64,000 nucleotides of DNA from positions 496,001-560,000 of the forward strand of contig OZ245761.1 in NCBI GenBank assembly GCA_965227535.1, read 5' to 3'. Position numbers and translations under genes: made by a program. Below are positions 18,011 through 25,034 of the stretch, in pieces. The notes beneath the pieces are model-generated. The model ran no database searches. It had not been told where the DNA came from and worked only from the letters and a program-made list of their open reading frames with translations. How positions within the stretch are numbered: position 1 is the first letter of the stretch; each line of letters begins with the position of its first letter. Source of the stretch: SZUA-430 sp965227535 (GTDB taxonomy: Bacteria > Pseudomonadota > Alphaproteobacteria > Micropepsales > Micropepsaceae).

Positions 18011-19357
18011 CTAGGCCGCCCGCCGCTTCAGAAAATTCTCAAGCCAATGGATGGAGTAGTCGCCGTTGATGATATCCGGCTCATTCACCAGCGCCTGGAA
18101 CAGAGGGATCGTGGTCTCGATCCCGTCGATCACGAACTCAGCCAGGCTGCGCCGCAGCCGCATCAAACATTCCGTCCGCGAACGGCCATGCACGATGAGC
18201 TTGCCGATCAAGCTGTCGTAGTGCGGCGGGATCCGATAGCCGGAGTAGGCCGCTGAATCGACGCGCACGCCAAGACCGCCCGGCACGTGGAAGTCTTTGA
18301 TGAGGCCGGGGGAGGGGCGGAACGTCGCCGGGTTTTCGGCGTTGATACGGCACTCGATCGCGTGTCCGGCGAAGGTGACGTCGCTCTGCCCAAAGCCGAT
18401 CGAACTGCCGTGCGCAACGCGCAACTGCTCGCGCACGAGATCGATGCCCGTAATCATCTCCGTCACCGGATGCTCGACCTGAAGCCGCGTGTTCATCTCG
18501 ATGAAGTAGAACTCGCCGTTCTCGTACAAGAACTCGACGGTGCCCACGCCCAGATAGCCGAGCTTCGAGAGCGCGTTCGTAACGACCGCGCCGATCTTGT
18601 CGCGCCCTTCGGCGTTGAGCGCGGGCGAACCCGCTTCTTCCCAAACCTTCTGATGCCGCCGCTGCAGCGAACAATCGCGCTCGCCCAAATGAATGACGCT
18701 GCCCTGCGCATCGGCCAGCACCTGAATCTCGATGTGCCGCGGCAGCTCGAGATACTTCTCGAGATAGACCGCATCGTCGCCGAACGCCGCCTTCGCCTCC
18801 GACCGCGCCGTCGACAGCGCCATCGACAATTCGCTCTCGCTGCGCGCGACCTTCATGCCGCGCCCGCCGCCGCCGGCCGCCGCCTTGACCAAGACCGGAT
18901 AGCCAATCGATGAGGCCACCTTCTTCGCCTCGTCGTCGTCGGTGATACCGCCGTCGGAGCCCGGCACGACCGGAATGCCCAGCCGCTTCACCGCCGCCTT
19001 CGCCTGAATCTTGTCGCCCATCAAGCGGATATGGTCGGGGCGGGGGCCGATGAAGATCAGATTGTGCTCTTCGACGATCTCCGCAAACCGCGCGTTCTCG
19101 GACAAGAAGCCATAGCCCGGATGCACCGCCTGCGCGCCCGTGATCTCGCACGCCGTCACGATCGCGGGGATGTTCAGATAGCTGTCGCGCGCCGGCGCCG
19201 GTCCGACGCAGACGCTCTCGTCCGCCATGCGCACATGCATGGCGTTCGCGTCCGCGGTCGAGTGGATCGCGACCGTCCGGATGCCCATCTCGTGACAGGC
19301 GCGAACGATGCGCATCGCGATCTCGCCGCGATTGGCGATGAGGACCTTGTCAAACAT
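18011..19357 (-). CDS. accC: Acetyl-CoA carboxylase, biotin carboxylase subunit
   Basis: 448 residues, standard length. The biotin carboxylase N domain (KVLIANRGEIAMRIVRAC) is followed by the ATP-grasp glycine loop KAAAGGGGRGMKV, the catalytic FIEMNTRLQVEHPVTE and EHAIECRIN-like GHAIECRINAENP. It carboxylates biotin on AccB using ATP and bicarbonate, the first step of malonyl-CoA synthesis. It lies 18 bases after accB and 9 before aat, in one operon. Confidence 0.97.
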   Translation of the reverse strand: MFDKVLIANRGEIAMRIVRACHEMGIRTVAIHSTADANAMHVRMADESVCVGPAPARDSYLNIPAIVTACEITGAQAVHPGYGFLSENARFAEIVEEHNLIFIGPRPDHIRLMGDKIQAKAAVKRLGIPVVPGSDGGITDDDEAKKVASSIGYPVLVKAAAGGGGRGMKVARSESELSMALSTARSEAKAAFGDDAVYLEKYLELPRHIEIQVLADAQGSVIHLGERDCSLQRRHQKVWEEAGSPALNAEGRDKIGAVVTNALSKLGYLGVGTVEFLYENGEFYFIEMNTRLQVEHPVTEMITGIDLVREQLRVAHGSSIGFGQSDVTFAGHAIECRINAENPATFRPSPGLIKDFHVPGGLGVRVDSAAYSGYRIPPHYDSLIGKLIVHGRSRTECLMRLRRSLAEFVIDGIETTIPLFQALVNEPDIINGDYSIHWLENFLKRRAA

Positions 19358-19375
19358 CGGGGCCGTGCCCGCTCG

Positions 19376-19849
19376 TCATTCGATGACCATCAACGGTTCG
19401 CCGAATTCCACCGGCTGCCCGTCGCTGATGATGATTTGCGTGACCCGTCCCGCGCGCGTGGCGGCGATCTGGTTCATGGTCTTCATCGCTTCGATGATGA
19501 GCAGCGTCTGCCCCTCGGTCACCATGTCCCCGACTTTCACGAAAGCCGCAGCCCCCGGTGACGGCGCAACATAAGCCGTGCCCACCATCGGCGACGTCAG
19601 CAAGCCCGGATGACCGGACACGTCGGTACCCTTCGCACCGCCTGCGCGCGCCGGACCCGCGCCGGCAACCGCCGCCGCAACAGGTGCAGCCGCCGCAGCC
19701 ACGACCTGAAGATTGCGCGCCACGCGAATGCGCAAGCCCGCCTTCTCGACCTCGATCTCGCTTAAGCCCGTCTCTTCCAGAATGGCCGCCAAGTCGCGGA
19801 TAAGTTTGCCTTCCAACGGATCGCCCGCCGGTTTTTCGTCTTTGCTCAT
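19376..19849 (-). CDS. accB: Acetyl-CoA carboxylase, biotin carboxyl carrier protein
   Basis: 157 residues: an N-terminal helical part, an Ala/Pro/Gly-rich linker near residues 55-75, and a C-terminal biotinyl domain with the biotinylation motif IIEAMKTMNQI. It carries biotin between the AccC and AccAD active sites. Its ATG overlaps the aroQ stop by one base (TAATG read on the minus strand), which implies coupled translation. Confidence 0.97.
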   Translation of the reverse strand: MSKDEKPAGDPLEGKLIRDLAAILEETGLSEIEVEKAGLRIRVARNLQVVAAAAAPVAAAVAGAGPARAGGAKGTDVSGHPGLLTSPMVGTAYVAPSPGAAAFVKVGDMVTEGQTLLIIEAMKTMNQIAATRAGRVTQIIISDGQPVEFGEPLMVIE

Positions 19850-20322
19850 TATTGACCCTTTGTGGAGGCCGGGGCCTTGGTCTTAGCGGAGATCAGTGTC
19901 GCCAGCGCTTCGACGGCGAGGCCATAGCCTTGCGCACCGACGCCGCAAATCACACCCGTCGCAACGGACGAGACGTAGGAGGTATGCCGGAACGGCTCGC
20001 GCCGATGCGGGTTAGAGATATGCACCTCGATTACCGGCACCTCGACCGCCTTCAGCGCGTCATGCAAAGCGACCGACGTATGCGTATAAGCGCCGGCATT
20101 GAGGATCACGCCGGAGGCCGCCGTCCGCGCCTCCTGGATCCAGTCGACGAGCACGCCCTCATGGTTCGACTGCCGGAATTCGACGGCAAGGCCCGCCTGT
20201 CCGGCCCGCGCCCGCGTCTGGGCCTCGATGTCGGCAAGCGTGGTATGCCCGTATATCTCCGGCTCGCGGGAGCCCAGGAGATTGAGATTCGGCCCATTGA
20301 GTACAAATAGGGGCTTGGCCAT
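19849..20322 (-). CDS. aroQ: Type II 3-dehydroquinate dehydratase
   Basis: The start at 20322 gives MAKPLFVLNGPNLNLLG; an upstream in-frame start at 20373 adds an unlikely leader. About 157 residues. Motifs: NGPNLNLLGSREPEIYG, QSNHEGVLVDWIQEA, LNAGAYTHTSVALHDAL and EVHISNPHRREPFRH. It dehydrates 3-dehydroquinate in the shikimate pathway. It heads the aroQ-accB-accC-aat operon, an arrangement common in alphaproteobacteria. Confidence 0.96.
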   Translation of the reverse strand: MAKPLFVLNGPNLNLLGSREPEIYGHTTLADIEAQTRARAGQAGLAVEFRQSNHEGVLVDWIQEARTAASGVILNAGAYTHTSVALHDALKAVEVPVIEVHISNPHRREPFRHTSYVSSVATGVICGVGAQGYGLAVEALATLISAKTKAPASTKGQ

Positions 20323-20481
20323 GAGGCTCGGGAGAAGGCGGCAGGAGTGCAGTTGCACCGCCCTTATAACCACTCCCTCGCACCCGCGAAAGCGCCGAGT
20401 AATCGGGGTGGTTAGCAGCCCCCGAACGCGCTATCTCATTGACGAACCGCAAGGAATTGGACAGCCGGAATCGCCGCCCTC

Positions 20482-20682
20482 ATGCGCATTCAGCTCAACG
20501 GACAAGACCACGTTCTGCCTGGCCCGATGTCGCTCGCGACCCTGGTCGAGCGGCTGGGCTTCGACATGCGCAAGATCGCGGTCGAGCGCAATCTTGAGAT
20601 CGTCCCCCGTTCGGCCTATGCCGCGACCGAACTTAACGAAGGCGACCGGCTGGAAATCGTGAACTTCGTCGGAGGCGGATAG
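20482..20682 (+). CDS. thiS: Sulfur carrier protein ThiS
   Basis: 66 residues with ubiquitin-like fold cues (LNGQDHVLP, LATLVERL, DRLEIVNFVGGG) and the C-terminal Gly-Gly that is thiocarboxylated. It carries sulfur to thiazole synthase ThiG, encoded 4 bases downstream, for thiamine synthesis. No thiO, thiE or thiC is adjacent. I looked for a TPP riboswitch in the 158 bases before it and did not find the conserved elements. Confidence 0.95.
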   Translation: MRIQLNGQDHVLPGPMSLATLVERLGFDMRKIAVERNLEIVPRSAYAATELNEGDRLEIVNFVGGG

Positions 20683-20686
20683 CAGC

Positions 20687-21460
20687 ATGACGCACGACAC
20701 CTGGACCGTGGCCGGCCGGACCTTCCGCTCGCGCCTCATCGTGGGCACGGGCAAGTACAAGGACTACGCCGAAAACGCCGCCGCGCTCGAAGCCTCGGGC
20801 GCCGAGATCGTGACCGTGGCGCTGCGCCGCGTGAACGTCGCCGACCCAGGCAGCCCCAAACTCATCGACCACATCGACCCGAAGAAGTTCACCTACCTGC
20901 CCAACACCGCCGGCTGCTACACGGCCGAAGAGGCGGTGCGCACCCTGCGGCTCGCGCGTGAAGCGGGCGGCTGGTCGCTGGTGAAGCTCGAAGTGCTGGG
21001 CGACCGCAAGACGCTCTACCCCGACATGATCGAAACCCTCCGTGCGGCAGAGGTGCTGATCAAGGAAGGCTTCGAGGTCATGGTCTACTGCAGCGACGAC
21101 CCGCTGATGTGCAAACGCCTGGAAGACCTAGGCTGCGCCGCCATCATGCCGCTCGCCGCCCCGATCGGCTCAGGCCTCGGCATCCAAAACCCGATCAACA
21201 TCCGCCTCATCATCGAAGCCGCCCGCGTCCCCGTCCTGGTCGACGCCGGCGTCGGCACGGCCTCAGACGCCGCCATAGCAATGGAGCTAGGCTGCGACGG
21301 TGTTCTCATGAACACCGCCATCGCCGAAGCCAAAGACCCGGTGCTTATGGCCCGCGCGATGAAGCTAGCGGTCGAATCCGGCCGCCTAGCCTACCGAGCC
21401 GGCCGCATGAAAAAGAAGATGTACGCCGACCCATCCTCACCGCTGGCAGGCCTGATCTAG
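20687..21460 (+). CDS. thiG: Thiazole synthase ThiG
   Basis: 257 residues. Conserved stretches include FRSRLIVGTGKYKDY, VTVALRRVNVADPG, YLPNTAGCYTAEEAVR and the catalytic-lysine region SLVKLEVLGDRKTLYPD. C-terminal GAASDAA-like VGTASDAAIAMELGCDGVL binds phosphate. It forms the thiazole ring of thiamine from deoxyxylulose phosphate, dehydroglycine and ThiS-borne sulfur. It is the last recognisable core gene before the repeat-rich interval that starts at 21461. Confidence 0.96.
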   Translation: MTHDTWTVAGRTFRSRLIVGTGKYKDYAENAAALEASGAEIVTVALRRVNVADPGSPKLIDHIDPKKFTYLPNTAGCYTAEEAVRTLRLAREAGGWSLVKLEVLGDRKTLYPDMIETLRAAEVLIKEGFEVMVYCSDDPLMCKRLEDLGCAAIMPLAAPIGSGLGIQNPINIRLIIEAARVPVLVDAGVGTASDAAIAMELGCDGVLMNTAIAEAKDPVLMARAMKLAVESGRLAYRAGRMKKKMYADPSSPLAGLI

Positions 21461-21500
21461 CGCCGCTTTCGCGCCCGAAAAAAAACAAACGCAATCTTTG

Positions 21501-21577
21501 CCATCACACCGTCACATCGGCTGATTTGCGCGAAAAATACCGTCACGCATCCGTCACGCTGCCATCACATGTGACGG
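21501..21577 (+). repeat. Cluster of six CCRTCAC heptamers ending in a palindrome
   Basis: Direct copies start at 21501 (CCATCAC), 21509 (CCGTCAC), 21540 (CCGTCAC), 21551 (CCGTCAC) and 21562 (CCATCAC); an inverted copy GTGACGG is at 21571-21577. The last three direct copies are exactly 11 bases apart, one helical turn. Copies five and six form the near-perfect palindrome GCCATCACATGTGACGGC (21561-21578). The pattern suggests cooperative protein binding; the protein is unknown. Confidence 0.6.
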
Positions 21578-21850
21578 CACGAGCCGGCGTGCCGCGCAAC
21601 AACGCGCGCTTTGTCGGATCCTAAGACTCAAGTCGCAGCAACACCGCCAAAAGGACGCGGTGCTGAACCGAACAAACATAGAACGAGCGGCACGAAAAAT
21701 CCAGTGAAAGGTTACCCCTCACGGCGCTGTACGAACCGCAAGACGAATCCACGTCAAGACATTTGCCCCGGGTTAGGAATATGCGAGCAAAATCTGGGAC
21801 TCACCCGGCCTTCGACCAATGCCACACGACCGGCAGACACGATGGTGGAG

Positions 21851-21875
21851 GGAATAGATATCATGTCCCCGTATT
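21851..21875 (+). repeat. Copy A of the 25-base GGAATAGRTATCATG repeat
   Basis: Matches 22539-22563 at 23 of 25 positions in the same orientation. It ends 22 bases before the start of the unknown gene 21898-22422. With the inverted copy at 22447-22471 it brackets that gene. Confidence 0.65.
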
Positions 21876-21897
21876 CCAGTAACGGAGTACAGAAGCG

Positions 21898-22422
21898 ATG
21901 ACCCGCGAGTTCCAGCAGCATCTTGAGACATTGAGGCTGTTGGCCCTGCATGCTCTGAAAACCGGGGATAACGAAGAACTCGCATCCATTGCCACGGCAT
22001 TTGATGACTGCTCGCTCCAACCAGGCTACGACGCAAGCGCCCAGGCCGACTGGCTCGCGGAGATGTTGTCGCAAACGTCATTCGCAGAGAGCCGGAAGCT
22101 TCACGGATTCACAACGTCCATCTTTCTCTACAGAGACAAGCTGGGCGGAGCGTCGATACAGCGGCTGAGCGATGCCTTGTTATTTGCTTTGCCAAAGCTG
22201 AAGGACGAGGCCGACTTGGTGTCAACGATGGAGTTTCTTGTCAAGGTGCCGACTCCCGCATTCGCCCTCGACATTCTGAACAGACTCTCAACGTTTTCTT
22301 CCGACCAGCTTCTCAAACCCTTCGTATGGGACGCGATGCGGATGTACTCAATTCGACAAGACATCTCTCCCGTTCAGCTCGCGACGGTGCGTGCGCTGGC
22401 TGGGAACAAAGGGAAAGGATAA
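21898..22422 (+). CDS. Hypothetical protein bracketed by inverted repeats
   Basis: 174 residues from ATG 21898 (MTREFQQHLETLRLL). The protein looks largely helical, with regularly spaced Leu and Ala (LSDALLFALPKLKDEADL, FALDILNRL), and has no signal peptide or membrane segment. Codon use is less GC-biased than in the flanking core genes. I do not recognise a family. Inverted copies of one repeat sit 22 bases upstream and 24 bases downstream. It is probably a real, laterally acquired or cassette-like gene, as the sequence reads as a plausible globular protein. Confidence 0.6.
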   Translation: MTREFQQHLETLRLLALHALKTGDNEELASIATAFDDCSLQPGYDASAQADWLAEMLSQTSFAESRKLHGFTTSIFLYRDKLGGASIQRLSDALLFALPKLKDEADLVSTMEFLVKVPTPAFALDILNRLSTFSSDQLLKPFVWDAMRMYSIRQDISPVQLATVRALAGNKGKG

Positions 22423-22445
22423 GGAAATACGGTGGTAAAAATACA

Positions 22446-22564
22446 AAATACGGGGACATGATACCTATCCCCCCTCACCACTGCCGCACTATAGCAGGTT
22501 TGGCTGGCCCGGGGCCGGCGCGCGCGTTCAGGCGATGGGGAATAGGTATCATGCCCCCGTATTT
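22446..22564. repeat. Inverted-repeat element of 119 bases
   Basis: Left arm 22446-22473 and right arm 22537-22564 are reverse complements at 26 of 28 positions, separated by 63 bases. The arms contain GGGGACATGATACC and its complement. The element contains no open frame of note. It could be a small non-autonomous mobile element or a BIME-like pair of palindromes. No target-site duplication was recognised. Confidence 0.75.
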
Positions 22565-22675
22565 CCATAACTGAAAGTGTTTCTGGCAGTCGATCGGGGC
22601 AGTTCCGCAAGCGGCTTTACCAGCGGGCGCAATACCAATCGAGCCGTTTGCAGATTGACCAAGGCAGGGCAGAAC

Positions 22676-22909
22676 ATGAATTACGCAACCGGTGAACTCG
22701 TGCAGCTGGGAGATAACGTGAGCTTAGGCAGCGATTCCGCCGGTGAAGTGGTGTGCGTGATTAATCTTGGGGAATACAGCGCGGCCTATCCGGAGGCCGA
22801 ATGGAGTTACTTGAAGACGGGCGTGCTGATCAATTTCCCGACGCGTGGCCTGGTTCACTATTCAGAAACGGTGGAGCCCGACCTGAAACTCCTGGCAAGA
22901 AGGAAGTAG
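22676..22909 (+). CDS. Small hypothetical protein of 77 residues
   Basis: ATG 22676 (MNYATGELVQLGDNVSLG) is preferred; the longer frame from 22577 adds an unlikely leader running back to the repeat. The protein reads GDxV, then GEVVCVINLGEYSAAYP, W-YLKTGVLI and GLVHYSE, a beta-rich pattern. I recall similar small proteins of unknown role in proteobacterial accessory regions, some next to toxin genes, but cannot assign a family. It starts 111 bases after the inverted-repeat element and is followed by further repeat-like sequence. Confidence 0.55.
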   Translation: MNYATGELVQLGDNVSLGSDSAGEVVCVINLGEYSAAYPEAEWSYLKTGVLINFPTRGLVHYSETVEPDLKLLARRK

Positions 22910-23315
22910 GTAAGATACAGGGACATGGGGCATATTTCTTCGCTGATGTAGTAAATATGGGAAATATGGGGACAGCATACATGTTTCCCCGTCCCCGCGC
23001 GCCCAGTACACGACCCCGCTCCAACAGGCTCGGTTGGCTCGTCGCTCTCCGCCGGCTTGCGCAGACGGCGGCTACGGCGGCGGACAATAATTCCAGAGAC
23101 ATACACGATGACGACTCAGGGCAGCCGCGTCGGCAAGTTCCACTACAAGCTTAACGAATATCGGGGTCGGGGCGCGGACCTCTCTGTGACGGTGACGCGG
23201 CGCTGAAACCGTGAGGTCAAGACGCCGGGTTCCATGCCTTAGCGCACTTGACCGTGCACGCCTTCGGACCTCTACTTGAAGCGAAAGGCGTGGCGCGGAC
23301 CACCTTGGTGAGCCC
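22910..23315. other. Gene-free stretch with more repeat-like motifs
   Basis: 406 bases between the small gene and the receiver gene. At 22916-22940 and 22956-22992 there are GGGACATGG and GGGGACAGCATACATG-type motifs related in style to the 22446-22564 element, including GGGAAATATGGGGACAG. The rest shows no domain-coding frame; a 32-codon frame at 23106 is not supported. Confidence 0.5.
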
Positions 23316-23678
23316 GTGGGCACGACGAAAATTCTCCTGGTCGAAGACGAAGCGCTTCTTCGACTGCCGATCGAGCAGGCTCTGACCGAGCGTGGCCTCG
23401 ATTGCCGGTACGCCAGCACGCTGGATGGCGCACTCAAGATTCTAAAGAGCGAAGAGATTACCGCTGCGATCCTTGACGTCAACATCCGGGGCGTCGCGGT
23501 CTTCGCGCTGGCGCGGGAGGTCAAAGCGCTGGGCATCCCTCATGTTTTCACGACCGGTTACACGGACGCGGTCATTCCGCCTGAGTTCGCCGATGCGCCG
23601 TACTTTCAGAAACCAGTGAACATCGGCAAGCTCGTCGATGCGGTCGTCGAATGCGTAAAGAAGGCCGGACGCTCGTAG
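23316..23678 (+). CDS. Stand-alone response-regulator receiver protein
   Basis: 120 residues from a GTG start at 23316. It is a single REC domain: ILLVEDEALLRLPIEQAL supplies the acidic pocket, the phosphoacceptor Asp is in AILDVNIRG, Thr is in VFTTGYTD and Lys is in YFQKPVN. No output domain. Such proteins shuttle phosphate or act by protein contact. No kinase gene is adjacent; hybrid kinases elsewhere (for example at the window start) could pair with it, which is speculation. Confidence 0.88.
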   Translation: MGTTKILLVEDEALLRLPIEQALTERGLDCRYASTLDGALKILKSEEITAAILDVNIRGVAVFALAREVKALGIPHVFTTGYTDAVIPPEFADAPYFQKPVNIGKLVDAVVECVKKAGRS

Positions 23679-23717
23679 GGCAGTCGAGCCTCTCTCCGGC
23701 GCGCGGCCCGCTCATCA

Positions 23718-24113
23718 TCACGCAAAGACGCTGGGATCGACGCCGCCCTTCGGGTCCGGGCCGTATTTGTTCGGACCGCGCGTTCCGTCGATGCACATGA
23801 AGACCAGGATGATGAACCCGCCGAGATAGGGAATGAATCCCATGAGCGAGAGCCAGCCTGTCAAATCCTGGTCGTGGAAGCGGCGAACCTGCACCGCCAA
23901 ATTCGGGATGAACGTCACGAGAAACCAAATGCCGAATGCGCCGTAGGCCATGGTCATCACGGTGTCTTCGCCTGCGCTGGAGAAACTCAACGCGACGACC
24001 ACGATCGCGGCGACGATCAGGACTTGGAGCAGCGTGAACATCCAATACTCTTTCCGCCGCGATCTGCCCGTGAATTCGAAATAACGCTGATACGGAAGCA
24101 GCATCCATTCCAT
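23718..24113 (-). CDS. DUF805 family membrane protein
   Basis: The start at 24113 gives MEWMLLPYQRYFEFTGRS; the longer frame from 24137 is unlikely. About 131 residues with three to four membrane segments. DUF805 hallmarks are FTGRSRRKEYW, VRRFHDQDLTGW and the C-terminal GPNKYGPDP. Function is unknown; the family is an inner-membrane protein often found near phage or toxin-related genes as well as in core locations. It lies beyond the terminator of the DsbA-like gene, so it is separately transcribed. Confidence 0.85.
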   Translation of the reverse strand: MEWMLLPYQRYFEFTGRSRRKEYWMFTLLQVLIVAAIVVVALSFSSAGEDTVMTMAYGAFGIWFLVTFIPNLAVQVRRFHDQDLTGWLSLMGFIPYLGGFIILVFMCIDGTRGPNKYGPDPKGGVDPSVFA

Positions 24114-24162
24114 GTCGAATCTCCCGTCACCCGCCAACGCGAAGCGTACCGTCGCCTCTAGC

Positions 24163-24192
24163 GCAAATCAAAACGCGCCCGAAAAGGGCGCG
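24163..24192 (-). terminator. Rho-independent terminator of the M48/DsbA-like operon
   Basis: On the minus strand a perfect 7-base stem CGCGCCC/GGGCGCG with a TTTTC loop (24174-24192 on the plus strand) is followed by TTTTGATTT. It lies 34 bases beyond the stop of the DsbA-like gene. Confidence 0.75.
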
Positions 24193-24226
24193 CTGACAGA
24201 GTTGCCGCTCCGAAACGTGCGCCGCT

Positions 24227-25003
24227 CTAGCTCGGCTTCGCCTTGCGCGCCGCCGCGACCGCTTCCTTCAATTCGTCCAGCGTCATAACGCCGGTGAAGG
24301 GCTTGTCGCCGATGAAGAACGTCGGCGTAGCGTCGACGCCGACCGCCTTGCCGAGAGCCTGAACGTCCTTGAGGCGCGTGTCGACTTTGGCGGTCGTCAT
24401 ATCGGCCTTGAGCTTCGTCACGTCGATGCCGACGTCCTTAGCGATGGCGAAGATGCTCTCTTCGCTCAGCTCTTCCGCGCCCATCAGCGCGAGATGGAAG
24501 TCCCAATACTTACCCTGCGCGACCGAGGCGACCGCCGCGCGCGCGGCCAGTTCCGACTCCGCCGAGAGGATTGGATATTCCTTCATGACCAGTCGCACGT
24601 TGCCGTCCTGTTTCAGGAGGTCCGACACGTTCTGTTTGCCCTTCTTGCAGTACGGGCAGCGGTAATCGAAGAACTCGACGATCGTAACGTCGCCCTTGGG
24701 ATTGCCGGCCACGATCGGCTCAGCCTCTTGGAACAGCGCCGCCGAGTGCTTCTTGGCGTTGTCCTGAAGGTTGACCAGCCGGTCGCCTTCTTCCTTGGCT
24801 TTCATGCGATCGACGGCCTCGAAGATCACTTCCGGATTTTCGAGCAAATAGTTGCGAACGATTTTCTCGACGTCCGACTTGCTCATGGCCGACAGCGGCG
24901 CGTCGTCGCTGCCGGTGCCAGCGAACCGCAGCGCTGCCACCACGGCGACCACCATCACGACGGCGCCGATCAAGAGCAAGAGAATAGAGCGTTGGTTGGT
25001 CAT
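24227..25003 (-). CDS. DsbA/ScsC-like thiol oxidoreductase, membrane anchored
   Basis: 258 residues. One N-terminal membrane segment (7-26) anchors a periplasmic thioredoxin-fold domain with the active site CPYC at 116-119 and the cis-proline motif ATPTF. Between them (about 38-95) is a helical segment, SKSDVEKIVRNYLLENPEVI, like the oligomerising N-terminus of ScsC-type proteins. It probably oxidises or isomerises disulfides in the cell envelope. It follows the M48 protease gene by 31 bases in one operon, so the two may act together in envelope quality control. Confidence 0.88.
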   Translation of the reverse strand: MTNQRSILLLLIGAVVMVVAVVAALRFAGTGSDDAPLSAMSKSDVEKIVRNYLLENPEVIFEAVDRMKAKEEGDRLVNLQDNAKKHSAALFQEAEPIVAGNPKGDVTIVEFFDYRCPYCKKGKQNVSDLLKQDGNVRLVMKEYPILSAESELAARAAVASVAQGKYWDFHLALMGAEELSEESIFAIAKDVGIDVTKLKADMTTAKVDTRLKDVQALGKAVGVDATPTFFIGDKPFTGVMTLDELKEAVAAARKAKPS

Positions 25004-25034
25004 GCGTCCTTCGATCGAATGAGTGTTGAGAAGC

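Larger units (their letters stand above)
21461..21897. other. Gene-free stretch with iteron-like heptamers and one repeat copy
   Basis: This 437-base stretch follows thiG. It holds six CCRTCAC heptamers (21501-21577) and one copy of the GGAATAG-type repeat (21851-21875) before the next gene. A 96-codon open frame at 21611-21901 has no recognisable domain or good ribosome site and is not called. By eye the stretch is poorer in GC than its neighbours. Confidence 0.6.

Noticed and set aside
20323..20481. Possible TPP riboswitch before thiS
   Set aside because: The conserved CUGAGA and related elements of the TPP aptamer are not present.
21611..21901. 96-codon frame before the unknown gene
   Set aside because: Runs through the repeat copy, overlaps the next start, has no ribosome site and a random-looking composition.
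23106..23204. 32-codon frame starting MTTQGSRVGKF
   Set aside because: Too short, no good ribosome site, no known small-protein family; could be a remnant but cannot be supported.
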